A DNA stretch of 64,000 nucleotides. It comes from Clostridia bacterium (lineage in GTDB: Bacteria; Bacillota; Clostridia; Oscillospirales; Acutalibacteraceae). The translations under genes and the position numbers were made by a program. The first letter of the stretch is position 1, and every line of letters starts with the position of its first letter. Below are positions 36,101-43,922 of the stretch, in pieces. Location: assembly GCA_017631795.1 (NCBI GenBank), contig JAGBSO010000016.1:62001-126000 (forward strand), in the 5' to 3' direction. A model generated the notes under the pieces. That model was not told the DNA's origin, did not search any database, and worked only from the letters and a program-made list of their open reading frames with translations.

Positions 36101-36484
36101 CTTTACCTGTTTCATGCTCAGATAAATGCTGACAGTGAGAGTATCATCCTTCCTGATGATAAAGATATTGTGATTTTTGCAGCAGTTGCAACCAAACATG
36201 ATGTTCCGTTTATAAAGGGTGACAGTCATTTCGACTTACTTGAAAAAAGAGAGTTTGACTATGAGTTTTCTGATTATGCCGAAAAACTCATGACACAAAA
36301 CAAAGCGGAAAGACTGCTTGATCATATTTTGGACAGGACTTTCACAATTAATGTGAAAGCAGGCGAATTTTACAATAAATATGCACTCAACGAAGTGTAT
36401 TATATATTGCGTAACCTCAGCAACAAAAAGAATTACAAAAAAAATGTAAACATTATTACGGGCAACCGTAAAACAAAACCATAA
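33185..36484 (+). CDS. GH38-family alpha-mannosidase
   Basis: The 1099-residue protein has the GH38 catalytic domain at the N-terminus: AHLDTSWLW with zinc ligands His14 and Asp16, and FLPDCFGFG with the predicted nucleophile Asp127. A three-helix bundle (about 280-370, including HHFHDDITGTSF with a further zinc ligand) and a C-terminal beta-sandwich of about 600 residues follow, as usual for the family. It removes alpha-linked mannose from N-glycan-like or other mannosides. No signal peptide is seen, so it acts in the cytoplasm, between two genes for secreted ceramidase-like proteins; the imported substrate may carry mannose. Confidence 0.93.
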   Translation: MADKKKIYTAATAHLDTSWLWKLEQTIDEYIPDTLRRNFEFFEKYPEYKFNFEGSYRYELIKEYYPEEFEKIKKYVAEGRWNPCGACYENGDVNIPSPEALTRNILYGNGFFRKEFGVESNDIFLPDCFGFGKALPTVAAHSGLKGFSTGKLFWGCSVPIPFDNGRWVGADGNGIWASLMPFSYTTVFGGLKKSKRVLEKLEKSKKDDLPQVTLAYHGIGDRGGAPHKSSVKNVIKTQRSNKENDTEVYSASTQEYFEMLDHLPEDVKSRMPVYDGEFLLTAHGAGSYTSRNVTKRWNRRSELLADAAERFCSAAFANGFAQYPSYGLDKAWKNVIAHHFHDDITGTSFEECYIRSHNDYIQAMNTFSAEYTAACKSISENLDTSFVQGIPVVVSNPLQTASSRKEAVSVTVNSGSFYFTVHDKDGNEMPSQSKKVSDDKSEITFIASVGSCGLAVYDVRESDTPSSLATELSTDGSSIENKYLLVKTDANGDICSIYDKTLGKELLKSPVRLAVLNNTHSFDWPAWEIKYDDLCEKPYMYAAKPEIRIHDNGSALCSLEITKTAGKSTFRQIVSLHAESRFVSVYNETDWREEASLLKAEFPLNVKNNSANYDTGIGFVKRNTNTEKLCEVPSQKWADITDENGEYGVSVFSDSRQGWDKPDESTLRLTVAHTPLANYRWECSQHVMDMGLNRYSFAVMGHKSDPTDITAYADSFCQPMHTFITDKHTGILGREYSFVSLSNDNVRITAVKKSQESDCIIFRVAECSGCDTNGIEAKFALPVVKAFEISGDEKEKAPVSFSDNSVFFDIKHNEIRSFAVVFEKKERKSTDIQLSLPFNAKGITTDKNYHTSSLKNGISLPSEILPKKFSFAGLEYSFSQDENNCTVCDGSEIHVPDGYKSVHLLLTSLGGDKDVSFRNGNTIVNVTVPDCHEALGHWDMMQQRKTGYIKTVPQALTLTHTHSKKGNITAKQLYLFHAQINADSESIILPDDKDIVIFAAVATKHDVPFIKGDSHFDLLEKREFDYEFSDYAEKLMTQNKAERLLDHILDRTFTINVKAGEFYNKYALNEVYYILRNLSNKKNYKKNVNIITGNRKTKP

Positions 36485-36498
36485 GGAGAGTGTTCCTG

Positions 36499-38262
36499 AT
36501 GAAAAAGAACATGAAAAAAATCATTTCCCTTATACTGACAATTGCTGTACTTGTTACAGGCTCAACAGTATTTGTAAGCGCAGACGACGGTGAAGCTGCT
36601 GATAACAGCGCACTCATTTCCGTCACAAATGTGGCAAACGGATTCCTTGAAATCGTTTTCGAGAGATTCGGCTCATTATTCCCCAACGATTTTATTTCCG
36701 TAGAAGAATACTACGCAGGTGAAAGCGAAAACTTCTATGAAGGAAATGAAGTTTTTCTTGATGCACCTGCACAGGATGCAAAATGGTATCTCGGTTTCGG
36801 CAAAGCAAGTATTGTTCCCGAAAACCTTATAAAGGGTGAAAAGTCATACTACACAGGCGGTTATTTCACACAGGTGGTTGACGGTGTGTTTGATGATCAG
36901 GGTGTAAATGCAGTTGCTATGAATGACAACTCAGGCAGAGGCACAGTTATCATGGCTGCCGTTGACGGTGTCGGTGTTACAAATGCAGATGTCCGTGCTA
37001 TCCGTGCAGAAGCAGAGCGTAAAATCAGCGAACAGGGTGTTGACAGCGATATCGTTGCAATCAACATCAACAGCACTCATGCGCACACTGTTATTGACAC
37101 TCAGGGCTTCGGTCTTAAAGATCTTCTTCTCGGAATTGTAAGAAATATTGCTTCACGCTTTACTCCTTATGTTGAAGCAGGCAGAAGCATTGATTCCGAA
37201 TTCTATGATTATATGATTGACGGTGCTTCAGATGCAATTGCAGAAGCTTACATGAACATGGAATCAGGTGAGCTTTACTACTTTGAAACAGCAGGTATCG
37301 GCAGAAGTGAAAGAAACGGCAATTATCCTGATGATGAATACGATTATCTCTATAACAAGAGATACAATCTTGAAGGTTATCAGCATGTTATCGCATGTTT
37401 CAAATTCGTGCCTGACAATGCACAGTCAGCTCCCACAGTATTTGCAAATCTCGGCGGTCATCCCACAACAATCAACAGAGCAACAAAACTTCTCTCTGCT
37501 GACTACCCCCATTATATCGAAACAAAGATTAACGAAGCAGGTATGAACTTCATGTTTATCCAGGGTGCACAGTCTCCCATTTCCGTAAGTGCAGGTAATG
37601 TAAAAACAGAAGAAATTCTTGCAGAAGTTGAAGCTGAAATCGCAGAAGATGCACGTATTGAAGACTATGCTCAGCCCAAGAAACTCGGTTATGAATTTGC
37701 AAGACTTATTGTTGAAGCACAGGATAATGCAACAAAAGTAGCACCCGTACTCAACGTAAAAATGGCAGAAGTTACCGTACCTCTTGAATTCGGTCTTCTT
37801 GAACTCGGTGCTGTTTCAGGACTTCTTGGCATGACAACTGTTACAGATGCATCTGCTCCCTCAGGTTATTCTGTAATTTCAGAAGTAGGCTATATTGAAC
37901 TCGGTTCAGACATCGCTGTTGTAACTGTTCCCGGTGAACTTGTTCCTCAGCTTGTTTACGGAAATGTTGTTGATAAAACTCAATCTTATCTCGGCACAGA
38001 CTGGGAATATGAAGCAACTGCATCTGTTATCGGCGAAGACAAGACTGTTCTTGTAATGGGTCTTTGCAACGATGCTATCGGTTATATCGTGCCTGATAAC
38101 GATTATGCACCCTTTATCGCAGATACAATCTGGAACAACGATTTCGGTGTAAGTCTTTTCGGTGAGTATCACAGCCATTATGAAGAAATGCTCTCAACAG
38201 GCAGCAGAGCAGGTTCAACCATAATAGGCGCACTCAATGAGCTTGTAAAAGACAGCAAATAA
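36499..38262 (+). CDS. Secreted ceramidase-like protein
   Basis: The ATG at 36499 is 10 bases from AAGGAG; an in-frame GTG at 36490 is nearer and less likely. The 587-residue protein has a signal peptide (about residues 1-29), a short hydrophobic-aromatic helix, then the ceramidase-like domain: NSTHAHTVIDTQG, NLGGHPTTINR, VPGELVPQLVYG and IGYIVPDND. The region matching the ceramidase serine loop reads QGAQSPISVS. It follows the alpha-mannosidase by 14 bp and ends in the stem-loop at 38301. Function as for its paralogues: a metal-dependent amidase or hydrolase on an unknown acylated substrate. Confidence 0.78.
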   Translation: MKKNMKKIISLILTIAVLVTGSTVFVSADDGEAADNSALISVTNVANGFLEIVFERFGSLFPNDFISVEEYYAGESENFYEGNEVFLDAPAQDAKWYLGFGKASIVPENLIKGEKSYYTGGYFTQVVDGVFDDQGVNAVAMNDNSGRGTVIMAAVDGVGVTNADVRAIRAEAERKISEQGVDSDIVAININSTHAHTVIDTQGFGLKDLLLGIVRNIASRFTPYVEAGRSIDSEFYDYMIDGASDAIAEAYMNMESGELYYFETAGIGRSERNGNYPDDEYDYLYNKRYNLEGYQHVIACFKFVPDNAQSAPTVFANLGGHPTTINRATKLLSADYPHYIETKINEAGMNFMFIQGAQSPISVSAGNVKTEEILAEVEAEIAEDARIEDYAQPKKLGYEFARLIVEAQDNATKVAPVLNVKMAEVTVPLEFGLLELGAVSGLLGMTTVTDASAPSGYSVISEVGYIELGSDIAVVTVPGELVPQLVYGNVVDKTQSYLGTDWEYEATASVIGEDKTVLVMGLCNDAIGYIVPDNDYAPFIADTIWNNDFGVSLFGEYHSHYEEMLSTGSRAGSTIIGALNELVKDSK

Positions 38263-38273
38263 ACTGAATTGAC

Positions 38274-38341
38274 TTCTGCAGTGCAGTCTGCAGAAAAACA
38301 AAATCTCCCATGGTATATTTCAGGTCACGGGAGATTTTTTA
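38274..38341 (+). terminator. Tandem stem-loops ending in a terminator
   Basis: An 8-bp hairpin (38274-38281 with 38288-38295) is followed by a 9-bp stem (38301-38309 with 38329-38337) and a T tract to 38341. The next ribosome site lies directly behind, so the GNAT gene may depend on read-through or on an unseen promoter. Confidence 0.7.
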
Positions 38342-38354
38342 TAAGGAGAACAGT

Positions 38355-39515
38355 ATGGAAGTAAGACTTATTAAACCGGAAGAAGCTGTGGCTTATCTTA
38401 AAATATCTGCTGCATCGTTTATCTGGAAATTTGATAAAGAAGTGGATAAAGAAGTGGAAATTCCCGTTCTCGGTGCATTTCACGAAGGCAGACTTATTGC
38501 CGGTGTTGAACTGTTTGATTTCAAGTGCAACTACTGCGGAAATCTGCTGAACACTCTTGTTCTCAGCGGAGTCTGCAGTCAGCCCGAATACAGAGGAATG
38601 GGAGCAATAAGAGCGATATTTGATGATGTCGGTGAAAAAGCTGTTCAGAATGATATAACGGTAGGCTTTCTTTCACCATTTTCAATATCCTATTATGAAA
38701 AATTCGGTTTTGCAAACCTTAACCGCACTTTTGTTATCAAAGTGCCTTTTGCAAACATGAAGCACATTCCCCATAGTAACGATGTGGAGCTTTTTACGGG
38801 TGAACAGCTTGAAGAAATATGCGAGCTTCATAACAAATGTGTTTTCAGAGAAAATCTTATGACTCTCAGAGAAGACAAAAAGCATTTCTGCACAACACCC
38901 CTTGAAGAAGCCGATTACACTTACATTCACCGCGATTCACAGGGTGTGGCAGACGGATATATGCGTTTCAGGGTCAACCGTCCGAATGATGTTCTCGTTG
39001 AAGAATTATTTGTTCTCAATCCTGATGCGCTTTATTCACTTGTCGGTTTTCTGCGTAATTATGACGGAATAACAAAGTTTATCCGTGTCAAAAAACAGTA
39101 TCAGGGATCGCCTTTTGCATGTCTTGCAGACAGAATCACCGAAACAGTTTATGAATATGATAACGGTGCGGCAGGCAGAATCTATAATCTGAAAAAACTG
39201 CTTGAAAATAATGCGTATCCTGAGGAATACGGCAGATTCAGCATATTAAGTCTTGATAATCTTGAGCAGAATAAAGGCATATTTGATGTTGAATATCAGC
39301 ACGGAAAAGCAACTGTCACAAAAAGAAATGAAGGCGACTATGATATTTCACTCACAGCACCTGCTGCCGCAAGACTTCTTCTTGCAGGTGAAGGTCACAC
39401 AGCACAGACAGCTGTTTATATAAACGGTGCCGAGCTTAAAAACAGTGCAGACGACTTTTTCAGAGCATTTCCGCATCGACCCACCCGTTTTACAGACAGT
39501 TGCTGGTCGATATAA
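38355..39515 (+). CDS. Eis-like GNAT-family acetyltransferase
   Basis: Start at the ATG at 38355 with AAGGAG upstream. The 386-residue protein has an N-terminal GNAT domain (GVCSQPEYRGMGAIRAI acetyl-CoA loop and SYYEKFGF), a second GNAT-like fold in the middle and a C-terminal SCP2-like domain, the three-part layout of Eis (enhanced intracellular survival) acetyltransferases. Eis acetylates many amines. A specific role here is not evident; a DUF4838 gene follows at 18 bp. Confidence 0.83.
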   Translation: MEVRLIKPEEAVAYLKISAASFIWKFDKEVDKEVEIPVLGAFHEGRLIAGVELFDFKCNYCGNLLNTLVLSGVCSQPEYRGMGAIRAIFDDVGEKAVQNDITVGFLSPFSISYYEKFGFANLNRTFVIKVPFANMKHIPHSNDVELFTGEQLEEICELHNKCVFRENLMTLREDKKHFCTTPLEEADYTYIHRDSQGVADGYMRFRVNRPNDVLVEELFVLNPDALYSLVGFLRNYDGITKFIRVKKQYQGSPFACLADRITETVYEYDNGAAGRIYNLKKLLENNAYPEEYGRFSILSLDNLEQNKGIFDVEYQHGKATVTKRNEGDYDISLTAPAAARLLLAGEGHTAQTAVYINGAELKNSADDFFRAFPHRPTRFTDSCWSI

Positions 39516-39533
39516 AACAAAGGAGCTGACAGT

Positions 39534-41456
39534 ATGAAAACTGCAAAAAAAATTTTCAGTATCATAATGGCAACGGTAATCATTATGAGCATGTCTGTTG
39601 TCAGTTTTGCCGCATCAGGTGAATTTGATGTGACAAAGGCTGTTATTGTGACACCGACAGATGCAACAATTACAGAAGATTATGCCGCTGAAAGACTTAA
39701 ATTTTACCTTGATAAAATCACAGGCGGAGACATTCAGATTATTACGGAAGACAAAAAAGCTTCTTATGAAATTTCAGTAGGTGCAACTGACCGTGACGAC
39801 ACTGATTTTTCATCTGCTGCAGACGGCAGTTACATCATAACTTCAACCGAAGATACAGTCATCATAAACGGTGCGGGAAATAAAGGTACAATAAATGGTG
39901 TTTATGCGTTTCTTGAGAAATACTGCGGATGTCATTGGTATGAGGCGGAAGTTATCGTCATTCCCGAAAATGAAAATCTTACCGTGCCGTCTGATATAAA
40001 CGAAACATACACTCCTTTCTTTGAATATACCGAAACCGACACAAGAAGCTCATGGGACCCCGAATTTTCTGTTGCAAACGGTCTTACGGGCGGTATATAC
40101 AAAGATCTTTCTGCTGAGCAGGGACATGCGGTTGAATATATCGGAAGATCAAGTCACACACTGATTAATTATTTTTGTCAGCCCGATAAATATTTTGCAG
40201 AGCATCCCGAATACTATGCACTCAGAGGCAAAACCAGACAGCCTAAACAGCTTTGCCTTACAAACGAAGATGTTATTGATATTGTAACAGAAGAAGCTCT
40301 TGAATTGCTCAGAGAAAAGCATAATCCCGAAGCTTCTGTACAGATTCTTTCAATCACTCAGGATGACAACGAAGAATACTGTGAATGCGAAAACTGTAAG
40401 GCAGTTGACAATGCAAACGGATCTCATTCGGGAACAATGCTCACATTTGTGAATGAAATCGCAGGAAGAATCAAAGCAACAGGCTTGTATGACAATATCG
40501 CATTTGATACATTTGCATATCAGTACACAAGAAAAGCACCTTCTCAGGTTATTCCCCGTGATGATGTAATTATCCGTCTGTGTTCAATTGAATGCTGTTT
40601 CGGACATACTCTTGATGACCCGAAATGCAAGGACAACGCAGAATTCATGGATGACCTTCGTGAATGGAGCAATCTCTGTGACAGACTTTATATCTGGAAT
40701 TACAATCTCAACTGTGATGAAAGTATAAATATTTATGCCAACTTCGGAACACTTCAGAGAAACACTCAGATTTTCTATGAGCATAATGTAAAAGGTATCT
40801 ATCAGCAGGGTGTTTTCTATATTGCTGAGAGTGACGGCGAATTTGCAGAAATGAAGACATATCTTCTCTCAAAGCTTATGCAGAATCCTTATCTTGATTA
40901 TGAACAGGAAATGCTCGGCTACCTTACAGGTGTTTACGGTCCCGGCGGTGTGTATCTGAAAGAATTTATCGACATCGTAACAAAGCATGCTGTTACCAGT
41001 ATAAGGCATCTTTACATCGAGGAAGATTCACGTTTCTCACTTCTGGGAATAATGCCCTGGGAAGTTGAACGCTGCAATGAGCTGTGGAAAATGGCAAAGG
41101 CAGAGGCTGAAAACGAAACTCAGCTCAACCGTATTGAACGTTCAGAGCTTTGCTGGCGCTACTGGAAATGCTCAACAATGAACTCCGAATTTTCAAGACT
41201 TCAGCATCCTTATCTGTGGATGAAAGCAAACAAAGAGCTTTATAACGACTTTGTGAAATTCGGCGTCACAAAAATGGGTGAAAGACAGAAACATGAACTG
41301 TCAGACAACGACCTGAGACATTATACAAGAAGAATCTACACATGGATAACTCTTTATGATGAACCCATATGGGATGCACTCAATCCCGTGGGAATCGCAA
41401 TATTCGAACTGTTTGAAAAGCTTTATTTCATGACATCACACAGTGTGAATTCATAA
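39534..41456 (+). CDS. Secreted DUF4838 protein, glycoside-hydrolase-like
   Basis: The ATG follows AAAGGAGC. The 640-residue protein has a signal peptide (about residues 1-24), an N-terminal glycosidase-associated alpha/beta domain (about 30-140, typical of GH20/GH67-type proteins, with YAFLEKYCGCHWYE), and the DUF4838 region (about 200-480), recognised by SITQDDNEEYCECENCKAVDN and SGTMLTFVNEIAG. DUF4838 proteins are widespread in polysaccharide and glycan degraders and are thought to be glycoside hydrolases, but the activity is not firmly known. No terminator with a T tract follows; a 9-bp hairpin lies at 41485-41517. Confidence 0.85.
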   Translation: MKTAKKIFSIIMATVIIMSMSVVSFAASGEFDVTKAVIVTPTDATITEDYAAERLKFYLDKITGGDIQIITEDKKASYEISVGATDRDDTDFSSAADGSYIITSTEDTVIINGAGNKGTINGVYAFLEKYCGCHWYEAEVIVIPENENLTVPSDINETYTPFFEYTETDTRSSWDPEFSVANGLTGGIYKDLSAEQGHAVEYIGRSSHTLINYFCQPDKYFAEHPEYYALRGKTRQPKQLCLTNEDVIDIVTEEALELLREKHNPEASVQILSITQDDNEEYCECENCKAVDNANGSHSGTMLTFVNEIAGRIKATGLYDNIAFDTFAYQYTRKAPSQVIPRDDVIIRLCSIECCFGHTLDDPKCKDNAEFMDDLREWSNLCDRLYIWNYNLNCDESINIYANFGTLQRNTQIFYEHNVKGIYQQGVFYIAESDGEFAEMKTYLLSKLMQNPYLDYEQEMLGYLTGVYGPGGVYLKEFIDIVTKHAVTSIRHLYIEEDSRFSLLGIMPWEVERCNELWKMAKAEAENETQLNRIERSELCWRYWKCSTMNSEFSRLQHPYLWMKANKELYNDFVKFGVTKMGERQKHELSDNDLRHYTRRIYTWITLYDEPIWDALNPVGIAIFELFEKLYFMTSHSVNS

Positions 41457-41484
41457 AAGAGTTTCCAAAGAATACGTAAACAGA

Positions 41485-41517
41485 AATTCAGGGCTTGATT
41501 TATTCAGACCCTGAATT
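41485..41517 (+). terminator. Possible hairpin terminator after the DUF4838 gene
   Basis: A perfect 9-bp stem (41485-41493 with 41509-41517) has a 15-nt loop, but no T tract follows. It may slow or end transcription before the aro promoter. Confidence 0.4.
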
Positions 41518-41547
41518 CAACCAAATTTATAAAAATCAATTTTTCTC

Positions 41548-41576
41548 TTGACTTTTTAATTTAAGAGGCATATAAT
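41548..41576 (+). promoter_or_regulatory. Promoter of the phe-aro operon
   Basis: TTGACT (41548-41553) and a perfect TATAAT (41571-41576) are exactly 17 bp apart. The transcript should begin near 41583, leaving about 25 nt before the leader-peptide start. Confidence 0.88.
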
Positions 41577-41607
41577 TGAGGCAAATTTGGTTTCGAAGGT
41601 AATGAAT

Positions 41608-41715
41608 ATGAACTTAGCTCTTATCAGCGCAAGTGAATTTTTCTTTAGCTTTAGCGTAGTCTTTTTCTTTGGCTATGCTTATTTTGCGTTGAAAAAATTA
41701 CAAGTGAGAGCTTAA
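41608..41715 (+). CDS. Phe-rich leader peptide of the pheA-aro attenuator
   Basis: This 35-codon frame is too short to be found by length alone. ATG 41608 lies 7 bases from GAAGGT (41595-41600); an in-frame ATG at 41602 sits too close to that site. The peptide contains eight Phe (codons at 41638, 41641, 41644, 41650, 41662, 41665, 41668 and 41683) and two Tyr, with runs EFFFSF and VVFFFGYAYF. Its last codons (41695-41709) are part of the antiterminator stem. A ribosome that stalls on Phe codons leaves that segment free; one that reaches the stop at 41713 covers it. This is the layout of the enterobacterial pheA leader (pheL) control, here in a Gram-positive setting. Confidence 0.9.
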   Translation: MNLALISASEFFFSFSVVFFFGYAYFALKKLQVRA

Positions 41716-41789
41716 AATTTTTTAAAATTTGTTAAAATTTTGATTTGTACATCTCACTTGTAATTTCAGCAAGTGAGATTTTTTATTTT
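41695..41789 (+). promoter_or_regulatory. Transcription attenuator: antiterminator and terminator stems before pheA
   Basis: Segment 41695-41709 pairs perfectly over 15 bp with 41752-41766 (antiterminator). The same downstream segment (41751-41760) instead pairs over 10 bp with 41770-41779, forming a terminator with a 9-nt loop and a T-rich tail (41779-41789). The two structures exclude each other, and the upstream arm lies at the end of the leader peptide. Plentiful Phe-tRNA lets the ribosome mask the arm and favours the terminator; scarcity favours read-through into pheA. The mechanism is known for enterobacterial amino-acid operons; its working here is inferred from the sequence. Confidence 0.9.
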
Positions 41790-41805
41790 GAAAGGAAGTC
41801 CCGTT

Positions 41806-42894
41806 ATGTCAGACAAATTGAATGAAGCAAGAGAAATCATAAACAGAGTGGATGCTCAGATGGCAGAACTTTTTGTTCAGAGAATGAAAGCTGCCGAAAT
41901 GGTTTTTGAACACAAAAAAGAATACGGACTTCCGATTTTTGATGCGGCAAGAGAAGAAGCTGTTATTGAAAAAAATACCGCACTTATAGAAGAAGAGATT
42001 TACAAAGGATATTATTTTGAATATATAAAACATCTTATGGATGTTTCAAAAGAATATCAGTACCGTCTGCAGAACGGGCTCAAAGTTGCATACAGCGGAG
42101 TTCCCGGTGCATTTGCTCACATCGCAGCAGGAAAAATCTTCCCCGACAGCGACAGAATTTCCCACAGGGATTTCAAAGCAGCTTACAATGCTGTTGTGAA
42201 CGGTGAAGCAAATGTTGCAGTGCTTCCCATTGAAAACAGCTATGCAGGTGAAGTCGGTAAGACAATTGACCTTATCTTCACAGGCAGTCTTTTCATCAAC
42301 GGAATCTATGAGCTTGAAATTCATCAGAATCTGCTCGGCATTCAGGGTTCAACAGTCGATGACATCAGAAAAATCATAAGCCATCCGCAGGCACTCAGCC
42401 AGTGTCATGATTATATAAAACTCCGCGGTTTTGAAGTTGAAGAAGCAAACAATACAGCAATCGCAGCAAAAACAATTGCAGAACTTAATGATAAATCTCT
42501 CGGTGCTATTGCAAGTGCCGAAACCGCAAAGCTTTACGGTCTTAAAGTCCTTGAAGCCGATATCCATACAAGCGGAGAAAACACAACCCGTTTTGCCGTG
42601 CTTTCAAAAGTCAGAGCTGCTGCACCTTCTCTCACAAGCTCCGTGCTTATGTTTACCGTCAAAAACGAAGCAGGTTCACTTGCAAATGCAATCAGCATCA
42701 TCGGTAAATACGGCTACAATATGACTGCGCTCAGAAGCAGACCGCTCAGAAAACATTCATGGCAGTATTATTTCTATATAGAAATTGACGGCACAACAGA
42801 CACCGAAGACGGCAGAAAAATGATTGCAGAGCTGAACGATGTCTGCGATAAGCTTAAAGTTGCAGGAACTTTTGCACCGCACAGCGAAATATAG
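41806..42894 (+). CDS. pheA: Bifunctional chorismate mutase/prephenate dehydratase
   Basis: Start at ATG 41806 with AAAGGAAG upstream. The 362-residue enzyme converts chorismate to prephenate and then phenylpyruvate. An AroQ-type chorismate mutase domain fills residues 1-85 (INRVDAQMAELFVQRMKAAE, with Arg and Lys active-site residues), the prephenate dehydratase domain residues 88-265 (VAYSGVPGAFAHIAA, VLPIENSYAGEV, and the catalytic TTRF), and an ACT regulatory domain the C-terminus (EAGSLANAI ... ALRSRP, where Phe binds in relatives). This is the first structural gene of the shikimate operon and is probably feedback inhibited by Phe as well as attenuated by it. Confidence 0.97.
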   Translation: MSDKLNEAREIINRVDAQMAELFVQRMKAAEMVFEHKKEYGLPIFDAAREEAVIEKNTALIEEEIYKGYYFEYIKHLMDVSKEYQYRLQNGLKVAYSGVPGAFAHIAAGKIFPDSDRISHRDFKAAYNAVVNGEANVAVLPIENSYAGEVGKTIDLIFTGSLFINGIYELEIHQNLLGIQGSTVDDIRKIISHPQALSQCHDYIKLRGFEVEEANNTAIAAKTIAELNDKSLGAIASAETAKLYGLKVLEADIHTSGENTTRFAVLSKVRAAAPSLTSSVLMFTVKNEAGSLANAISIIGKYGYNMTALRSRPLRKHSWQYYFYIEIDGTTDTEDGRKMIAELNDVCDKLKVAGTFAPHSEI

Positions 42895-42904
42895 GAGTTT
42901 ATTT

Positions 42905-43912
42905 ATGAATATACATCTTGATTTAAAAGAAAACAGTTATGATATTATAGTTGAAAGAGGAATTCTTGCAAAAGCAGGAGAACATCTGAATCTTGACAGA
43001 CGTGTGCTTGTTGTAACTGACTCGGGAGTGCCTGAAATTTATGCAAAAACACTTGCGGCACAGTGCAAAACCCCTGTTATCTGCACGGTTGAAACAGGCG
43101 AAGCATCAAAAAGCCTTGAAACATTTTCAGAACTTCTCCGTCTGATGCTTGAAAACTCATTTTCAAGAAAAGACTGCGTTGTTGCAGTCGGCGGTGGTGT
43201 TGTGGGTGACCTTTCGGGTTTTGCGGCATCGGCATACATGAGAGGTGTTGATTTTTACAATATCCCCACAACTCTTCTTTCACAGATAGATTCATCCATA
43301 GGCGGAAAAACAGCCGTGAATTTCGGCGGAATAAAAAATATCGTGGGTGCATTCTATCAGCCGAAAAAGGTTCTTATAGACCCTGAACTTCTTGAAACAC
43401 TTCCCGAAAGACAGATTTCAAACGGTCTTGCAGAAGCCGTTAAAATGGCTCTGACTTCAGACGAAGAACTTTTTGAGATTTTTGAAAAAAAAGATATAAA
43501 CAAAAATATTGACGAAATAATCATACGTTCGCTGAACATCAAAAAGAGTGTGGTTGAGCAGGACGAAAAAGAATCGGGTCTGAGAAAAATCCTGAATTTC
43601 GGACACACAATCGGCCACGGAATTGAAGGCAGCGTGAATATGGAAGAACTTTATCACGGTGAATGCGTGGCTCTGGGAATCATTCCCATGTGTGATGAAA
43701 AAATCAGACCGAGAGTTATTGATGTGCTGAAAAAATGCAATCTTTATAATCTTATTGATTTTGACTGGGATAAAATCAGCAAGGTCATGTTCCACGATAA
43801 AAAAGCTGACGGTGACTCTGTTTCTGTAACAACAGTCAGCGAAATCGGAAAATTTGAAATCAGAACAATGAAATGCAGTCAGGTCATTGACATGGCAAAA
43901 ACTTGTCTGTGA
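42905..43912 (+). CDS. aroB: 3-dehydroquinate synthase
   Basis: Start at ATG 42905 after AGGAG, 10 bp from pheA. The 335-residue NAD- and metal-dependent enzyme turns DAHP into 3-dehydroquinate, the second shikimate step. Family motifs are VAVGGGVVGDLSGFAAS, IPTTLLSQIDSSIGGKTAVN, the metal ligands Glu (in NGLAEAVK) and His (GHTIGHGIEG and YHGECVALG). It is somewhat shorter at the C-terminus than E. coli AroB. Co-transcribed with the other aro genes. Confidence 0.97.
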   Translation: MNIHLDLKENSYDIIVERGILAKAGEHLNLDRRVLVVTDSGVPEIYAKTLAAQCKTPVICTVETGEASKSLETFSELLRLMLENSFSRKDCVVAVGGGVVGDLSGFAASAYMRGVDFYNIPTTLLSQIDSSIGGKTAVNFGGIKNIVGAFYQPKKVLIDPELLETLPERQISNGLAEAVKMALTSDEELFEIFEKKDINKNIDEIIIRSLNIKKSVVEQDEKESGLRKILNFGHTIGHGIEGSVNMEELYHGECVALGIIPMCDEKIRPRVIDVLKKCNLYNLIDFDWDKISKVMFHDKKADGDSVSVTTVSEIGKFEIRTMKCSQVIDMAKTCL

Positions 43913-43922
43913 GGGTGATGAA

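Noticed and set aside
41577-41806. T-box riboswitch before pheA
   Set aside because: No T-box (TGGNACCGCG-type) or specifier-loop structure was seen; the leader peptide with alternative stems explains the region better.
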